Numbered from the stretch's first letter, positions 27,958-36,596 are shown. The stretch: DNA of 64,000 nt from RHKX01 sp963743875 (GCA_963743875.1 CAVURM010000004.1:259562-323561), one strand, 5' to 3'. Notes: generated from the letters alone by a model not told the origin. A program made the numbers and translations.

Positions 27958-29232
27958 CTAGCCGTGCTTCTTCTTCGACTTCTTCTTGACCGTCCACTTG
28001 TAGGTCGCGGATGTCGAGTCGATGTTGGTGGCCGCGTCGGTGGCCGTAACCGAGAACTTGTGCTTGCCCTTCTTCAGCTTCTTGTACTTGGTCGGTGAGG
28101 TGCAGGGCTTGAAGTCACCCCGATCGAGCTTGCAGGTGAAGGTCGCGGCCTCGTCGGCGCTGAAGATGAACTTCGCCTTCTTCGACTTGGTCTTCTTGGC
28201 GGGACCGCTCGAAATCGTGGTCTCGGGGGGAGTGGAGTCGGCCGGTGGAGGTGGCGGTGGTGTGAGCTCGTCGGCACCGATGTCGATTGAGGTGCCCTGC
28301 ACGCGCGCTCCGCCGTCGATGTCGAGCGTGCCGGTTCTGGCGTCGGTGGCGCCGGCATCGATCGTCGGCGAGCCGGCGGCCTGGTGATAGTCGCCGAGCA
28401 CGGGGTTGACGAAGAGCGGGATCGCCAGGATGTTGGTTGCAGTTCCGGCGGGGGTAATGACGCTCGTTCCAGTTCCGGTCGCCTGACTTGTCACGTAGTC
28501 CGAAAAGCTCATCGTCGCCTTTGCGGTCGAGGTACCCGTGTTTGTGATGGTCCCGACATCCGGAAGTCCCTGCGCGATCACGTTGCGTGCATCGAGTTCG
28601 GTGACCCCCGCGACCGCGGCGTAGACGAGGGCCCCATACGAACCGGATCCGGTCGCTATTGCCGTTACGTTCCTGGCGTACCCAATTGATGGAAGGAACC
28701 CGATTACCGCCAGCGCACCTGCATTGGTCCCGGTGCTGACGCAGATGCTGTCGCGGATGGTCGCTCCACCCGCGAGCCCACATCCGAACGTCGACGATGA
28801 ATTCACTTCCATCTGCTCGGCCGTGGTGCCGTCCAAGAGCAATCCGCTGGTCATCCCCCCGGGAGCCGTGTGAGTCAGTTTCAGGTTCCGGATTACGGTG
28901 TTTGAGCCGTCCGCCCTCAACGCCGTCAACGCCGACGAGGTGATCTCGGGCTTGGGCCCGGTGGCGGGTCCATGAATCAGCAGGTTCGTCGCCGTCGCAT
29001 CGATTTCGTTGGCCCCCGCAGCCAGCACCCCGGGCTCGACGATGACCTCGTCGCCGTTGCCTGCCCCCTCGATCGCGACCTCGATGTTGCAGGGAGTCAG
29101 CTGAGGGCACGCGGGCCCGAACCCACCCCCCGGAGCCGCGTAACGCTGATCGGCGCCGGCGCCGGACGCCACCACCAGCGAGGCAAGCACGGCCAACGGG
29201 AGCGAGAGCCACCGGAATGAGACCATCGGCAC
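27958..29232 (-). CDS. secreted beta-helix protein with Ig-like, lysine-rich C-terminus
   Basis: A 424-residue exported protein. A signal peptide lies at about residues 7-28 (WLSLPLAVLASLVVASGAGA). The body has repeated parallel-beta-helix turns (TNLLIHGPATG, NTVIRNLKLTHT, TIRDSICVSTG, ELDARNVIAQG). A proline-rich spacer (PPPPPPADSTPPET) leads to an Ig-like domain with a conserved Cys pair (FTCKLDRGDFKPC). The last residues (KKKSKKKHG) are very basic. A surface or spore-coat adhesion role is possible but nothing shows it. Start is GTG 29232 or ATG 29226. The preceding 212 bases (27746-27957) hold no gene that I can support. Confidence 0.75.
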   Translation of the reverse strand: MPMVSFRWLSLPLAVLASLVVASGAGADQRYAAPGGGFGPACPQLTPCNIEVAIEGAGNGDEVIVEPGVLAAGANEIDATATNLLIHGPATGPKPEITSSALTALRADGSNTVIRNLKLTHTAPGGMTSGLLLDGTTAEQMEVNSSSTFGCGLAGGATIRDSICVSTGTNAGALAVIGFLPSIGYARNVTAIATGSGSYGALVYAAVAGVTELDARNVIAQGLPDVGTITNTGTSTAKATMSFSDYVTSQATGTGTSVITPAGTATNILAIPLFVNPVLGDYHQAAGSPTIDAGATDARTGTLDIDGGARVQGTSIDIGADELTPPPPPPADSTPPETTISSGPAKKTKSKKAKFIFSADEAATFTCKLDRGDFKPCTSPTKYKKLKKGKHKFSVTATDAATNIDSTSATYKWTVKKKSKKKHG

Positions 29233-29267
29233 AAACTAGCGGGAAGCGGGGGCTGACGTGAACCGGC

Positions 29268-30470
29268 TCAGCTGAAGCGATTCAGCTCACGCCGGGCGAT
29301 GACCATCTTGTGGACCTCGTCGGGTCCGTCGGCCACCTTGAGCATGCGGCTGTAGCGCCACATCGCGGCGAGCGGGGTGTCGTCGGACATCCCGAGTGCG
29401 CCGTGGACCTGGATCGCCCGGTCGAGGACGTCCATGACGACGTTGGCGGCGACGACCTTGATCATCGAGATCTCCCGACGGGCCTCGCGCTTGCCCTCGG
29501 TGTCCATCTTCCAGGCCGCCTTGAGGGTGAGCAGGCGCGCCTGCTCGGTCTCCATCCGGCTCTTGGCGATGAAGTCCTGGATGAACTGCTTGTCGGCCAG
29601 CTTCCCGCCGAAGGCCTCGCGCTCGTTCGCGCGCCTGCACATCAGCTCGATCGCCCGCTCGCAGGTTCCGATCGCGCGCATGCAGTGGTGGATCCGGCCG
29701 GGGCCGAGCCGGTCCTGGGCGATCGCGAACCCGGCGCCGCGCGGGCCGAGCAGGTTGGTCTCGGGGACGCGGCAGTCGGCGTAGCGGATCTCGCAGTGGC
29801 CGGGACCCTTGTCGTGGCCCATCACCGAGACGGCGCGGACCAGGTCGAAGCCGGGGTTGTCGATCGGGACGAGGATCATGCTCGCCCGCGCATACGGAGC
29901 CGCATCCGGGTCGGTGACGACCATCGCGATGGCGACCTCGGCGCCGACCGCGCCGGAGGTGAACCACTTGTGGCCGTTGATCACCCACTCACCGTCCGTC
30001 AATTCGGCGCGGGTCTGCAGGGTCGTCGGGTCGGAGCCGGCGACCTCGGGCTCGGTCATCGAAAAGCACGAGCGGATGTCGCCGTTGAGCAGCGGCTCCA
30101 GCCACCGCTGCTTCTGTTCATCTGAGCCGTGCTCGGCGATGATCTCGGTGTTGCCGGTGTCGGGCGCGGCGCAGTTGAAGGCCATCGGCGCGACGACGGG
30201 GCTGCGACCCATCTCCTCGCACAGCAGCCCGTACTCCCAGTTGGTCAGGCCGGTGCCGTGCTCGTCGCCGGGCATGAACATGTTCCAGAGCCCCTCGGCG
30301 CGGGCCTTCTCGCGGATGCCGACGATGATCTCGGGGTAGGCGACTCCGGGCTTGACCTCGTCGTCGAGAGCCTGCATCGCCTCGGCCTCGACCGGGTAGA
30401 CGTTCTCGTCCATGAACGAGCGCACCCGTTCGAGCAGCTCATCGAGGCGTGATCCGTAGGTGAAGTCCAT
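29268..30470 (-). CDS. acyl-CoA dehydrogenase (ACAD11/LvaC-like)
   Basis: A 400-residue FAD acyl-CoA dehydrogenase. Motifs are CFSMTEPEVAGSDPTTLQTR and VINGHKWFTSGAVGAE in the middle domain. The C-terminal segment MLKVADGPDEVHKMVIARRE is the form found in ACAD10/ACAD11 and LvaC. In that subgroup the enzyme works on a phosphorylated 4-hydroxyacyl-CoA. The kinase and HAD genes of the same type lie 1.5-2.6 kb away, separated by the secreted protein gene. Ordinary beta-oxidation is the alternative. Confidence 0.9.
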   Translation of the reverse strand: MDFTYGSRLDELLERVRSFMDENVYPVEAEAMQALDDEVKPGVAYPEIIVGIREKARAEGLWNMFMPGDEHGTGLTNWEYGLLCEEMGRSPVVAPMAFNCAAPDTGNTEIIAEHGSDEQKQRWLEPLLNGDIRSCFSMTEPEVAGSDPTTLQTRAELTDGEWVINGHKWFTSGAVGAEVAIAMVVTDPDAAPYARASMILVPIDNPGFDLVRAVSVMGHDKGPGHCEIRYADCRVPETNLLGPRGAGFAIAQDRLGPGRIHHCMRAIGTCERAIELMCRRANEREAFGGKLADKQFIQDFIAKSRMETEQARLLTLKAAWKMDTEGKREARREISMIKVVAANVVMDVLDRAIQVHGALGMSDDTPLAAMWRYSRMLKVADGPDEVHKMVIARRELNRFS

Positions 30471-30522
30471 GGCGGCGGAGCCTACTTGAGGGCGGCGGGA
30501 CGATGGATCGAGGGGTTGGCTC

Positions 30523-31545
30523 TCAGGCCGGGGTCTTGGGGCCGCGGTCGTCCTTGGGCTTCTCGCCGTCGGACTTCGCGTCGGCGTTGTTCTTCTCCGC
30601 GATCGCCTTGGCGTGCTCGGGGCGCGACCAGGGGAAGCTGACCAGCTTCCAGGCGCGGACTCCCTCGCCGTGGGGGAGCTTGACCTCGCGGCGCAGAACG
30701 TAGGTGAAGACGATCCCGAAGAGCAGCGAGATGAATGCCGCGGTGACCACGACGACCGAGCCGTCGCCCTTGGTGATCAGGGCGATGCCCGAGGCGATCA
30801 GGACCACCGAAAGGAGCCCGCGCAGCAGGTTCTTGCCGCTCTTGAACGCGAGCCTGCCGCCGATCAGGACGCCCGGAATCGAGCCGATCAGGATGTTCCC
30901 GGCGAGGCCGAAGTCGACGTTGCCGGTCGCCCAATGAGCGATGCCCGCGGCCCAGAGCAGCACCGCCGCGTGGAAGATGTCGGTCCCGACCACCCGCTGC
31001 GGGGTGAGGCGGAAGACGGCGATCAGGATGATCGCGATCAGGGTTCCCGACCCGGCCGACGTCAGCCCGATCACGAAGCCGGTGGTGACGCCGGTCGCGA
31101 TCGCGGCGATGATGTGACGGCGCTGGAGGTGGAGCGCGTAGCGCTCCTTGATCACGTCGGGGATGAAGATCGTCCGCAGCGCCGTCGAGATACCGACGAC
31201 GAGCAGGGTTGCGCCGAGGATGCCGAAGATGATCCCGTCGAGCTTGTCCTCGCCGACGGTGTCCTGCAGGTAGGCGATCACGGCGACGCCGCCGAGGGCG
31301 GCCGGGACGCTGCCGACCGCCATCCAGAACGCGAGGCCCTTGTGGACTGTGCCGGCCCGCAGGTGCTGGACGCCGCCGAAGGTCTTGGTCACGGCGGCGT
31401 AGAAGATGTCGGTGCCGATCGCGGTGACCGGCTGCACGCCGAAGATCAGGATCAGCAGCGGCGTCATCAGGGACGCGCCGCCCATGCCGGTCATCCCGAC
31501 CAGCAGGCCGATGCCAAATCCGAATGCGACGATCGCGGGATCCAT
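30523..31545 (-). CDS. TauE/SafE family permease, probable sulfur-compound transporter
   Basis: A 340-residue membrane permease. The family signature occurs twice, as expected of its internal repeat: GMTGMGGASLMTPLLIL near the N-terminus and GLTSAGSGTLIAIILI in the middle. Eight or so hydrophobic helices are visible and the C-terminal 50 residues are charged and cytoplasmic. The cysteine-free Rrf2 regulator lies directly upstream on the same strand and the sulfate-assimilation genes are 3.3 kb away. Uptake or export of sulfate, sulfite or an organosulfonate is therefore the best guess. Confidence 0.85.
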   Translation of the reverse strand: MDPAIVAFGFGIGLLVGMTGMGGASLMTPLLILIFGVQPVTAIGTDIFYAAVTKTFGGVQHLRAGTVHKGLAFWMAVGSVPAALGGVAVIAYLQDTVGEDKLDGIIFGILGATLLVVGISTALRTIFIPDVIKERYALHLQRRHIIAAIATGVTTGFVIGLTSAGSGTLIAIILIAVFRLTPQRVVGTDIFHAAVLLWAAGIAHWATGNVDFGLAGNILIGSIPGVLIGGRLAFKSGKNLLRGLLSVVLIASGIALITKGDGSVVVVTAAFISLLFGIVFTYVLRREVKLPHGEGVRAWKLVSFPWSRPEHAKAIAEKNNADAKSDGEKPKDDRGPKTPA

Positions 31546-31652
31546 GAATGCAGAGCAGTGTTGGGTGCGGGTGTGGGTGCCCTGAGGGCTATCCGGCCGG
31601 GCGCGACCGATTCGGTTTGCCTAGTCGACCATCTCCTTGTCGACCTTCTCGA

Positions 31653-31694
31653 CCGAATCAGTAAGGATTCGGGTTCGGAATCCTATCGGAATCG
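31653..31694. promoter_or_regulatory. cluster of GGAATC half-sites upstream of TauE gene
   Basis: Within 42 bases four copies of a GAATC-type half-site alternate in orientation. CCGAATC-agtaag-GATTCGG (31653-31672) and AGGATTC-gggttcg-GAATCCT (31664-31684) are perfect inverted repeats. GGAATCG follows at 31688-31694. The block sits between the regulator stop and the permease start. The same CGATTCC core is found before sat and before sir. It is a plausible binding site for the neighbouring Rrf2 protein; this is inference. Confidence 0.5.
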
Positions 31695-31698
31695 AGGC

Positions 31699-32184
31699 TC
31701 AACTCACCACGTCGTGGGTGCCCGTCTCACGAGCCACCCAGGCCTCCGGTTCGTCGATGAGGGCGCTGACGGCGGGAGGGAGCCTGCCGCTCGCCAGTTC
31801 CTCGAGGGTCACGTTTTCCAGAACGTCGCGCAGGTTCTGCCTGACCGCGATCCAGACGTCGCGCAGGCGTTCAGCGGCACCGAGGTAGTTGGTCTCCTCG
31901 GGGGGCAGATCCTGGATGTTGGCGAGGGGTCCCTCGACCGCCCGAATCACGTCGGCCACGGAGACCTTCGCCGGGTCCTCGGCCAGCCAGTAGCCGCCGT
32001 GGGCGCCGCGCTTCGTCCTGACCAGGCCGGCATGCTTGAGGTCCAGGAGGATGTGCTCGAGGAACTGCAGCGGGATCTCCTGGGCCTCTGAGAGTCTGGT
32101 GCCCTTGATCGGCTTCCCGTCGGGGGACGACGCGAGCTCGAGCGTTGCTCGCACCGCGTAATCGGCTTTTGCTGAGATGCGCAT
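31699..32184 (-). CDS. Rrf2 family transcriptional regulator, cysteine-free (CymR-like)
   Basis: A 161-residue winged-helix regulator beginning MRISAKADYAVRATLELAS, with the family motif LVRTKRGAHGGYWLAEDP. No cysteine is present anywhere, so it cannot bind the iron-sulfur cluster of IscR or NsrR. Cysteine-free Rrf2 proteins such as CymR of Bacillus control cysteine and sulfur genes. The permease gene downstream and the nearby sulfate-assimilation genes fit that role. The short divergent space to the PHP gene (32185-32226) is its likely promoter. Confidence 0.88.
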   Translation of the reverse strand: MRISAKADYAVRATLELASSPDGKPIKGTRLSEAQEIPLQFLEHILLDLKHAGLVRTKRGAHGGYWLAEDPAKVSVADVIRAVEGPLANIQDLPPEETNYLGAAERLRDVWIAVRQNLRDVLENVTLEELASGRLPPAVSALIDEPEAWVARETGTHDVVS

Positions 32185-32226
32185 GTGTTGGGGATGGCCG
32201 GGCTTTCTTGACCAGGATAGGTAAGA

Positions 32227-33054
32227 ATGGCAGACATGATCGATCTTCAGTCACATTCGACCGTCTCCGACGGTCAGCTCGAGCCCGCCGACGTCGTCCG
32301 CTCCGCCGCCGAGGCAGGGGTCACGGTGATGGCATTGACCGACCACGACGGCGTCGCCGGGGTCGAGGAGGCGAACCGGGTCGCCGCCGAGCTTGGAATC
32401 GAGAACGTCCCGGCGACCGAGATGTCCTGCGTCCACAAGTACTCCGAGGATCTCCACATCTGCGGCTACTGGATCGACCTGGACAAGATTCAGCCGGCCT
32501 GTGATCGCGCTCAGCAGGAGCGGGTCGAGCGGGCGAAGCAGATCATCGCCAAGCTGAACGAACACGGCGTCGACGTCAGCTTCGAGGGGGCCGTCGCCAA
32601 GGCCGGGGCGGCGGACGCGATCGGGCGCCCGCACATCGCCAAGGCCGCCGGTGCCGGTCCCGATCTCGGCCCCTTCTTCGAGGAGTATCTGGTGCCGGGC
32701 GCCAAGGCGTTCGTGTCGCGGAGCTGGCCGAGCGCCGAGCAGGCGGTCGAACTGATCCACGAGGCGGGCGGGGTCGCCGTGGTCGCCCATCCCTACTGGG
32801 ACGTCAAGGACCCCGTTCAGGTGCGCGACCTCGTCGAGAGTCTCGTCCGCGACGTCGGCCTCGACGGCATTGAGACCTTCTACCCGCCCCACACCGAGGA
32901 GCAGACGCGGCACTGCCTCGAGCTCTGCGAGGAGTTCGGGCTGGTTCCGACGGCATCGTCGGATTTCCACGGCCCGACCCACAAGACCTTCTCCAAGTGG
33001 GGCGACTACGACACCTACGGCCTCGGCGATCCTCAGGTGCCGGCCAAGCCGTAG
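32227..33054 (+). CDS. PHP domain phosphoesterase (RNase AM/YciV-like)
   Basis: A 275-residue metal-dependent phosphoesterase. PHP metal ligands are seen in DLQSHSTVSDG, LTDHDGVAGVEEA, ATEMSC, VVAHPYWDVK and SSDFHGPTH. The arrangement matches bacterial enzymes that cut 3',5'-bisphosphonucleotides or trim RNA 5' ends. 3',5'-bisphosphonucleotide (PAP) is a by-product of PAPS use, which would link it to the nearby sulfur genes, though that is inference. Start ATG 32227 follows AGGATAGGTAAG. It is divergent from the Rrf2 gene. Confidence 0.87.
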   Translation: MADMIDLQSHSTVSDGQLEPADVVRSAAEAGVTVMALTDHDGVAGVEEANRVAAELGIENVPATEMSCVHKYSEDLHICGYWIDLDKIQPACDRAQQERVERAKQIIAKLNEHGVDVSFEGAVAKAGAADAIGRPHIAKAAGAGPDLGPFFEEYLVPGAKAFVSRSWPSAEQAVELIHEAGGVAVVAHPYWDVKDPVQVRDLVESLVRDVGLDGIETFYPPHTEEQTRHCLELCEEFGLVPTASSDFHGPTHKTFSKWGDYDTYGLGDPQVPAKP

Positions 33055-33060
33055 TTGGAG

Positions 33061-33142
33061 GGACGGGCGGGGGCGGGGTTCAGCAGGGACTCGAGCACGA
33101 GCGAAGCGAGTTGCCCCTGATGAGCCCCGCCCCCGCCCGCCC
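33061..33142. terminator. long GC hairpin between convergent genes
   Basis: GGGCGGGGGCGGGGTTCA (33065-33082) pairs with TGAGCCCCGCCCCCGCCC (33121-33138) over 17 of 18 positions, and the outer four bases nearly extend it. The 38-base loop has a weaker inner stem (CAGGGACTCG against CGAGTTGCCCCTG). It lies between the convergent PHP and acyltransferase genes, where a two-way terminator is expected. No T-run is present. Confidence 0.5.
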
Positions 33143-33150
33143 CTCGGCGT

Positions 33151-33789
33151 TCAGGGCCGGCGGCCCGCCTTTGCGATGGGGGCCCGTGCTCGGATCTCGT
33201 TGAGGAGGCGGGCCGAGATCTCGCCGGGGTCTTCGCCGGGCGTTGGCTGGCCGGTCTCGGGATCGAAGAACTCGACCCTGATGCGCGGGCGCTTCGGGAA
33301 GCGGAGGATGTCGACGGTGCCGCTGATGGCTACACAGACCACCTGTACCTCGGGTACCTGCTGGGCGAGGCGCCCGGCGCCGCTGCGTGCCCTCAGCTTC
33401 TTCCCCCTCGAGATCGTGCCCTCCAGAAAGACCCCGATGCATTGACCGGCGCGCAGGGAGGCGGCGGCGGCGTCGAGCGCGCCCGCGTCGCTGGCGCCGC
33501 GCTTGATCGGAATATGTCCCATCGAGTCGAGCAACTTCGCCAGCGGCCTGATCCTCCACAGACTCACCTTCGCCAGGGCGCGGATCTGTCGCCGCCTTCG
33601 CCCGGCATTACCGATCGCAACCGGATCCCAGTTGCTGTCGTGGTTGCCGACGATCAGCGTCGGGCCGCCCATCGGCATGTGCTCGGCTCCGATGACCTCG
33701 AGTCGACCCCACCACCTCACGAAGGGCGTGAACGTGGCCATCACGAATCGGTAGGTGAGGCTGACCTGCTCCGGGGCTCCGGTGGACAT
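33151..33789 (-). CDS. 1-acyl-glycerol-phosphate acyltransferase family (PlsC-like)
   Basis: A 212-residue acyltransferase of phospholipid synthesis. The catalytic HX4D motif is GNHDSNWDP and the phosphate-binding motif is FLEGTISRG (usually FPEGT). A hydrophobic N-terminal stretch could anchor it to the membrane. ATG 33789 is 64 bases from the divergent oxidoreductase start at 33854. Which acyl acceptor it uses cannot be told. Confidence 0.88.
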   Translation of the reverse strand: MSTGAPEQVSLTYRFVMATFTPFVRWWGRLEVIGAEHMPMGGPTLIVGNHDSNWDPVAIGNAGRRRRQIRALAKVSLWRIRPLAKLLDSMGHIPIKRGASDAGALDAAAASLRAGQCIGVFLEGTISRGKKLRARSGAGRLAQQVPEVQVVCVAISGTVDILRFPKRPRIRVEFFDPETGQPTPGEDPGEISARLLNEIRARAPIAKAGRRP

Positions 33790-33853
33790 CGACTGGAAGT
33801 CTGACCGCTACCCGCCGGAAGCGGCTCCCCCGGCGATCGGATAGGACTCCGGT

Positions 33854-34879
33854 ATGAAGATTCAGCTCTCGGCTCTCTACTGGCCCTGGTACTCGTTCGA
33901 GGAACAGGTGGCACTCGCCCTCGCTGCCGACGAGGCGGGGATCGACTGCATCTGGGTCTCCGAGGCGTGGGGGCAGGACGTGGTCTCGGTGCTCTCGGTT
34001 CTGGCCGACCGGACCGAGCGGATCGGCGTCGGATCGGGGCTGATGCAGATCCCGGCGCGCCAGCCGACCGCGGCGGCGATGGCCGCGGCCTCGATCGACA
34101 CGATCTCGGGCGGCCGCATGCGCCTCGGTCTCGGGGTCTCGGGGCCGCAGGTGTCGGAGGGGTGGTACGGGGTTCCGTTCGAGCGCCAGCTCGGTCGGAT
34201 CCGCGAGTACGTCGAAATCGTGCGGATGGCGTGGGCCCGGGAGCCGGTCGTCCACGAGGGACGGAACTTCCAGATCCCGACGAGCGAGGGAATGGGCCTC
34301 GGCAAGCCGCTGAAGCTGATGGCGAAGCCGCCGCAGGAGCACCTGCCGATCTACATCGGCGCGATCGGGCCGAAGTCGGTGGAGTTGACCGGGGAGATCG
34401 CCGACGGCTGGATCCCCGCCTTCTTCGACCCCGGCGACGGCGCCGGCCTGATCGACTCGCTCGACGCCGGCCTCGCGAGGGCGGGCCGCGACCGCAGCGA
34501 TATCGACATCGCCCCGACCGTGCCGGTTGCCGTCGACGAGGACATCCACGAGGCCCGCAACGCCCTCCGCCCGCTGATCGCCTTCTACCTCGGCGGCATG
34601 GGGGCGAAGGGCAAGAACTTCTACGTCGACCTGCTGGCCGCCAACGGCCTCGCCGACGAGGCGAATGAGGTCCAAGACAAGTTCCTCGCCGGCGACCGGA
34701 TCGGTTCCGCGATGGCACTCACCGACGAGGTGATCGACATGTGCGGCGTCGCCTGCGCCCCGGCCGACCTCGAGTCTCGGGTAGGGCGGTTCGCCGACGC
34801 GGGTGCCGATTCGATCATCGCGATCGTCTTCGGCAAGGACCGCGAGGGAACGATCCGCCGCCTGGCTGCGCTCGGTTAG
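33854..34879 (+). CDS. LLM class F420-dependent oxidoreductase
   Basis: A 341-residue luciferase-like monooxygenase-fold protein. It starts MKIQLSALYWPWYSFEEQVA and has ADEAGIDCIWVSEAWGQD, RIGVGSGLMQIPARQPTAAA and SGGRMRLGLGVSGPQV. These segments fit the F420-binding subgroup common in Actinomycetota. FMN use is the alternative. It converges on cysC with a 4-base overlap of the two ends. The substrate is unknown. Confidence 0.9.
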   Translation: MKIQLSALYWPWYSFEEQVALALAADEAGIDCIWVSEAWGQDVVSVLSVLADRTERIGVGSGLMQIPARQPTAAAMAAASIDTISGGRMRLGLGVSGPQVSEGWYGVPFERQLGRIREYVEIVRMAWAREPVVHEGRNFQIPTSEGMGLGKPLKLMAKPPQEHLPIYIGAIGPKSVELTGEIADGWIPAFFDPGDGAGLIDSLDAGLARAGRDRSDIDIAPTVPVAVDEDIHEARNALRPLIAFYLGGMGAKGKNFYVDLLAANGLADEANEVQDKFLAGDRIGSAMALTDEVIDMCGVACAPADLESRVGRFADAGADSIIAIVFGKDREGTIRRLAALG

Positions 34880-35424
34880 GCCTTTGGGATCAGTTCCTCT
34901 GCCTCGAGGTACGCCAGGATCTCGGCGGCGTTGTCCTCGGGGGTCTTGCCTGCGGTCTCGATCCGGATCTCCGGGTTCAGCGGCTCCTCGTAGGGGTCGG
35001 AGATGCCGGTGAACTCCTTGATCTCACCGGAGCGCGCCTTGGCGTAGAGGCCCTTGGTGTCGCGCTCCTCGCAGTCCTCGAGCGAGGTGGCCACGTAGAC
35101 CTCGACGAACGTGCTGTTCGCCTCGTGCATCGCACGAGCCGCGTCACGAGTGTCGCGGTAGGGGGAAATCGCGGCGGTGATCACCGGGACGCCGTTGCGG
35201 GAGAGCAGGTCGGCGACGAAGGCGATCCGGTCGATGTTCGTGTCGCGGTCCTCCTTCGAGAACCCGAGGCCCTTCGAGAGGTGCTCACGGACGACGTCGC
35301 CGTCGAGTACCTCGAGCGGCAGCCCGCGCTCGTCGAACTCGTCGATGAGCACCTCGGTGATCGTCGACTTGCCGGAGCCTGAGAGGCCGGTCATCCAGAG
35401 GGTGAATCCCGTGTGTCCTGACAT
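34876..35424 (-). CDS. cysC: adenylyl-sulfate kinase
   Basis: A 182-residue APS kinase that makes PAPS. The Walker A motif is GLSGSGKST (residues 13-21). The family motifs LDGDVVREHLSKGLGFSKED and AAISPYRDTRDAAR follow. It is the last gene of the sulfate block, 57 bases after sat. Because the neighbouring CysH looks like the APS-using type, PAPS from this kinase may serve sulfation rather than reduction. Confidence 0.95.
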   Translation of the reverse strand: MSGHTGFTLWMTGLSGSGKSTITEVLIDEFDERGLPLEVLDGDVVREHLSKGLGFSKEDRDTNIDRIAFVADLLSRNGVPVITAAISPYRDTRDAARAMHEANSTFVEVYVATSLEDCEERDTKGLYAKARSGEIKEFTGISDPYEEPLNPEIRIETAGKTPEDNAAEILAYLEAEELIPKA

Positions 35425-35481
35425 GAGTAGCTGTGTCTCCTTGTTGTCTCAGTGGTTGGTGAAGGCTCGTGACGACCCGGA

Positions 35482-36549
35482 CTACATGTCCTTGTAGGCG
35501 TCGATCAGGATCGCTGCGACCTCGTGGCGGGTGAACTCCTCGGGCGGCGTCTCACCGTTCTCGAGCATCTCGCGGACCTTGGTGCCGCTGAGGAACAGAC
35601 GGTCCTCGGGCGTGTGGGGGCAGGTCTTGTGTGAGCCGAGGCCCTCGCACTTGTAGCACCAGAACGTGTGCTCGAACATCAGCGGGCGGATACCGAGCTT
35701 GTCGATGTCCACCTCGTCGAAGATCTGCTGAGCGTCGTAGGTGCCGTAGTAGTCGCCGACGCCCGCGTGATCGCGGCCGACGATGAAATGCGTGGCGCCG
35801 TAGTTGCGACGGACGACCGCGTGGAAAATCGCCTCGCGGGGGCCCGCGTAACGCATCGCCGCCGGGTTGACGCCGAGAACCACCCGGTCGTTGGGGTAGT
35901 AGTTCTCCATCAGGACCTCGTAACACTTCATCCGTACGTCGGCGGGGATGTCGCCGCTCTTGGTCTCGCCGATCAGCGGGTGCAGGAAGAGGCCGTCGCA
36001 GACCTCGAGCGCCGCCTTCGTCAGGTACTCGTGCGCGCGATGGATCGGGTTGCGGGTCTGGAAGGCGACGATGCGCTTCCAGCCGCGGTCGGCAAACTCC
36101 TTGCGCGACTCGGCCGGGGTGAAGTAGCGGCGCATGAACGCCTCCTCGTGATCGGGAGCCGCGTCGGCCTCGATCTCGCCGGCGATACAGCGGTTGCCCT
36201 CCTCCTTGGTGGCGGCAACTCCGGGGTGGGCGTCGTCGGTGGTGCGGTAGACGTGTTCGCACTCCTTCTCGACGTCGCGCTCGAAGACCTCGCTGACCCG
36301 GATCCGGCCGAGTGCCTTGCCGTTGTCGGCGCTGAGGGCTACGACGTCGCCCTCGCTGACGTCGAGGTCGGTCGCGAGGGTGACCGGGATGGGCCAGACC
36401 TCGTCTCCGCCGGCGAGCGTCATGTTCTCGACGCTCGAGAGCCAATCGTCGGAGCCCATGAATCCCTTCAGGGGGGCGAAGCCGTCGTTGGCGAGCAGCT
36501 CGAAGTCGGCGGTCTGGCGGGCGGACAGGGTCAGGGACTTATCGCTCAT
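35482..36549 (-). CDS. sat: sulfate adenylyltransferase
   Basis: A 355-residue Sat of the single-polypeptide type that turns sulfate and ATP into APS. Active-site motifs are FQTRNPIHRAHEYL (QxRN and HxxH), VGRDHAGVGDYYG and LFLSGTKVREML. A zinc-type Cys/His group (CYKCEGLGSHKTCPH) is present, as in many bacterial Sat proteins. A 102-base space with a CGATTCC direct repeat separates it from cysH, so it may have its own promoter. Confidence 0.95.
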   Translation of the reverse strand: MSDKSLTLSARQTADFELLANDGFAPLKGFMGSDDWLSSVENMTLAGGDEVWPIPVTLATDLDVSEGDVVALSADNGKALGRIRVSEVFERDVEKECEHVYRTTDDAHPGVAATKEEGNRCIAGEIEADAAPDHEEAFMRRYFTPAESRKEFADRGWKRIVAFQTRNPIHRAHEYLTKAALEVCDGLFLHPLIGETKSGDIPADVRMKCYEVLMENYYPNDRVVLGVNPAAMRYAGPREAIFHAVVRRNYGATHFIVGRDHAGVGDYYGTYDAQQIFDEVDIDKLGIRPLMFEHTFWCYKCEGLGSHKTCPHTPEDRLFLSGTKVREMLENGETPPEEFTRHEVAAILIDAYKDM

Positions 36550-36584
36550 GAGTGTCTGGGCTCCTCGTCAAATGGGGGTAGGAA

Positions 36585-36596
36585 GGAATCGAATCG
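36585..36596. promoter_or_regulatory. CGATTCGATTCC motif 36 bases before sat
   Basis: Read on the minus strand, the direct repeat CGATTCGATTCC lies 36 bases upstream of the sat start codon. The CGATTCC core is shared with the sites before the TauE permease and before sir. It is a candidate operator or activator box for the Rrf2 regulator at 31699. Evidence is the shared word and position only. Confidence 0.4.
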
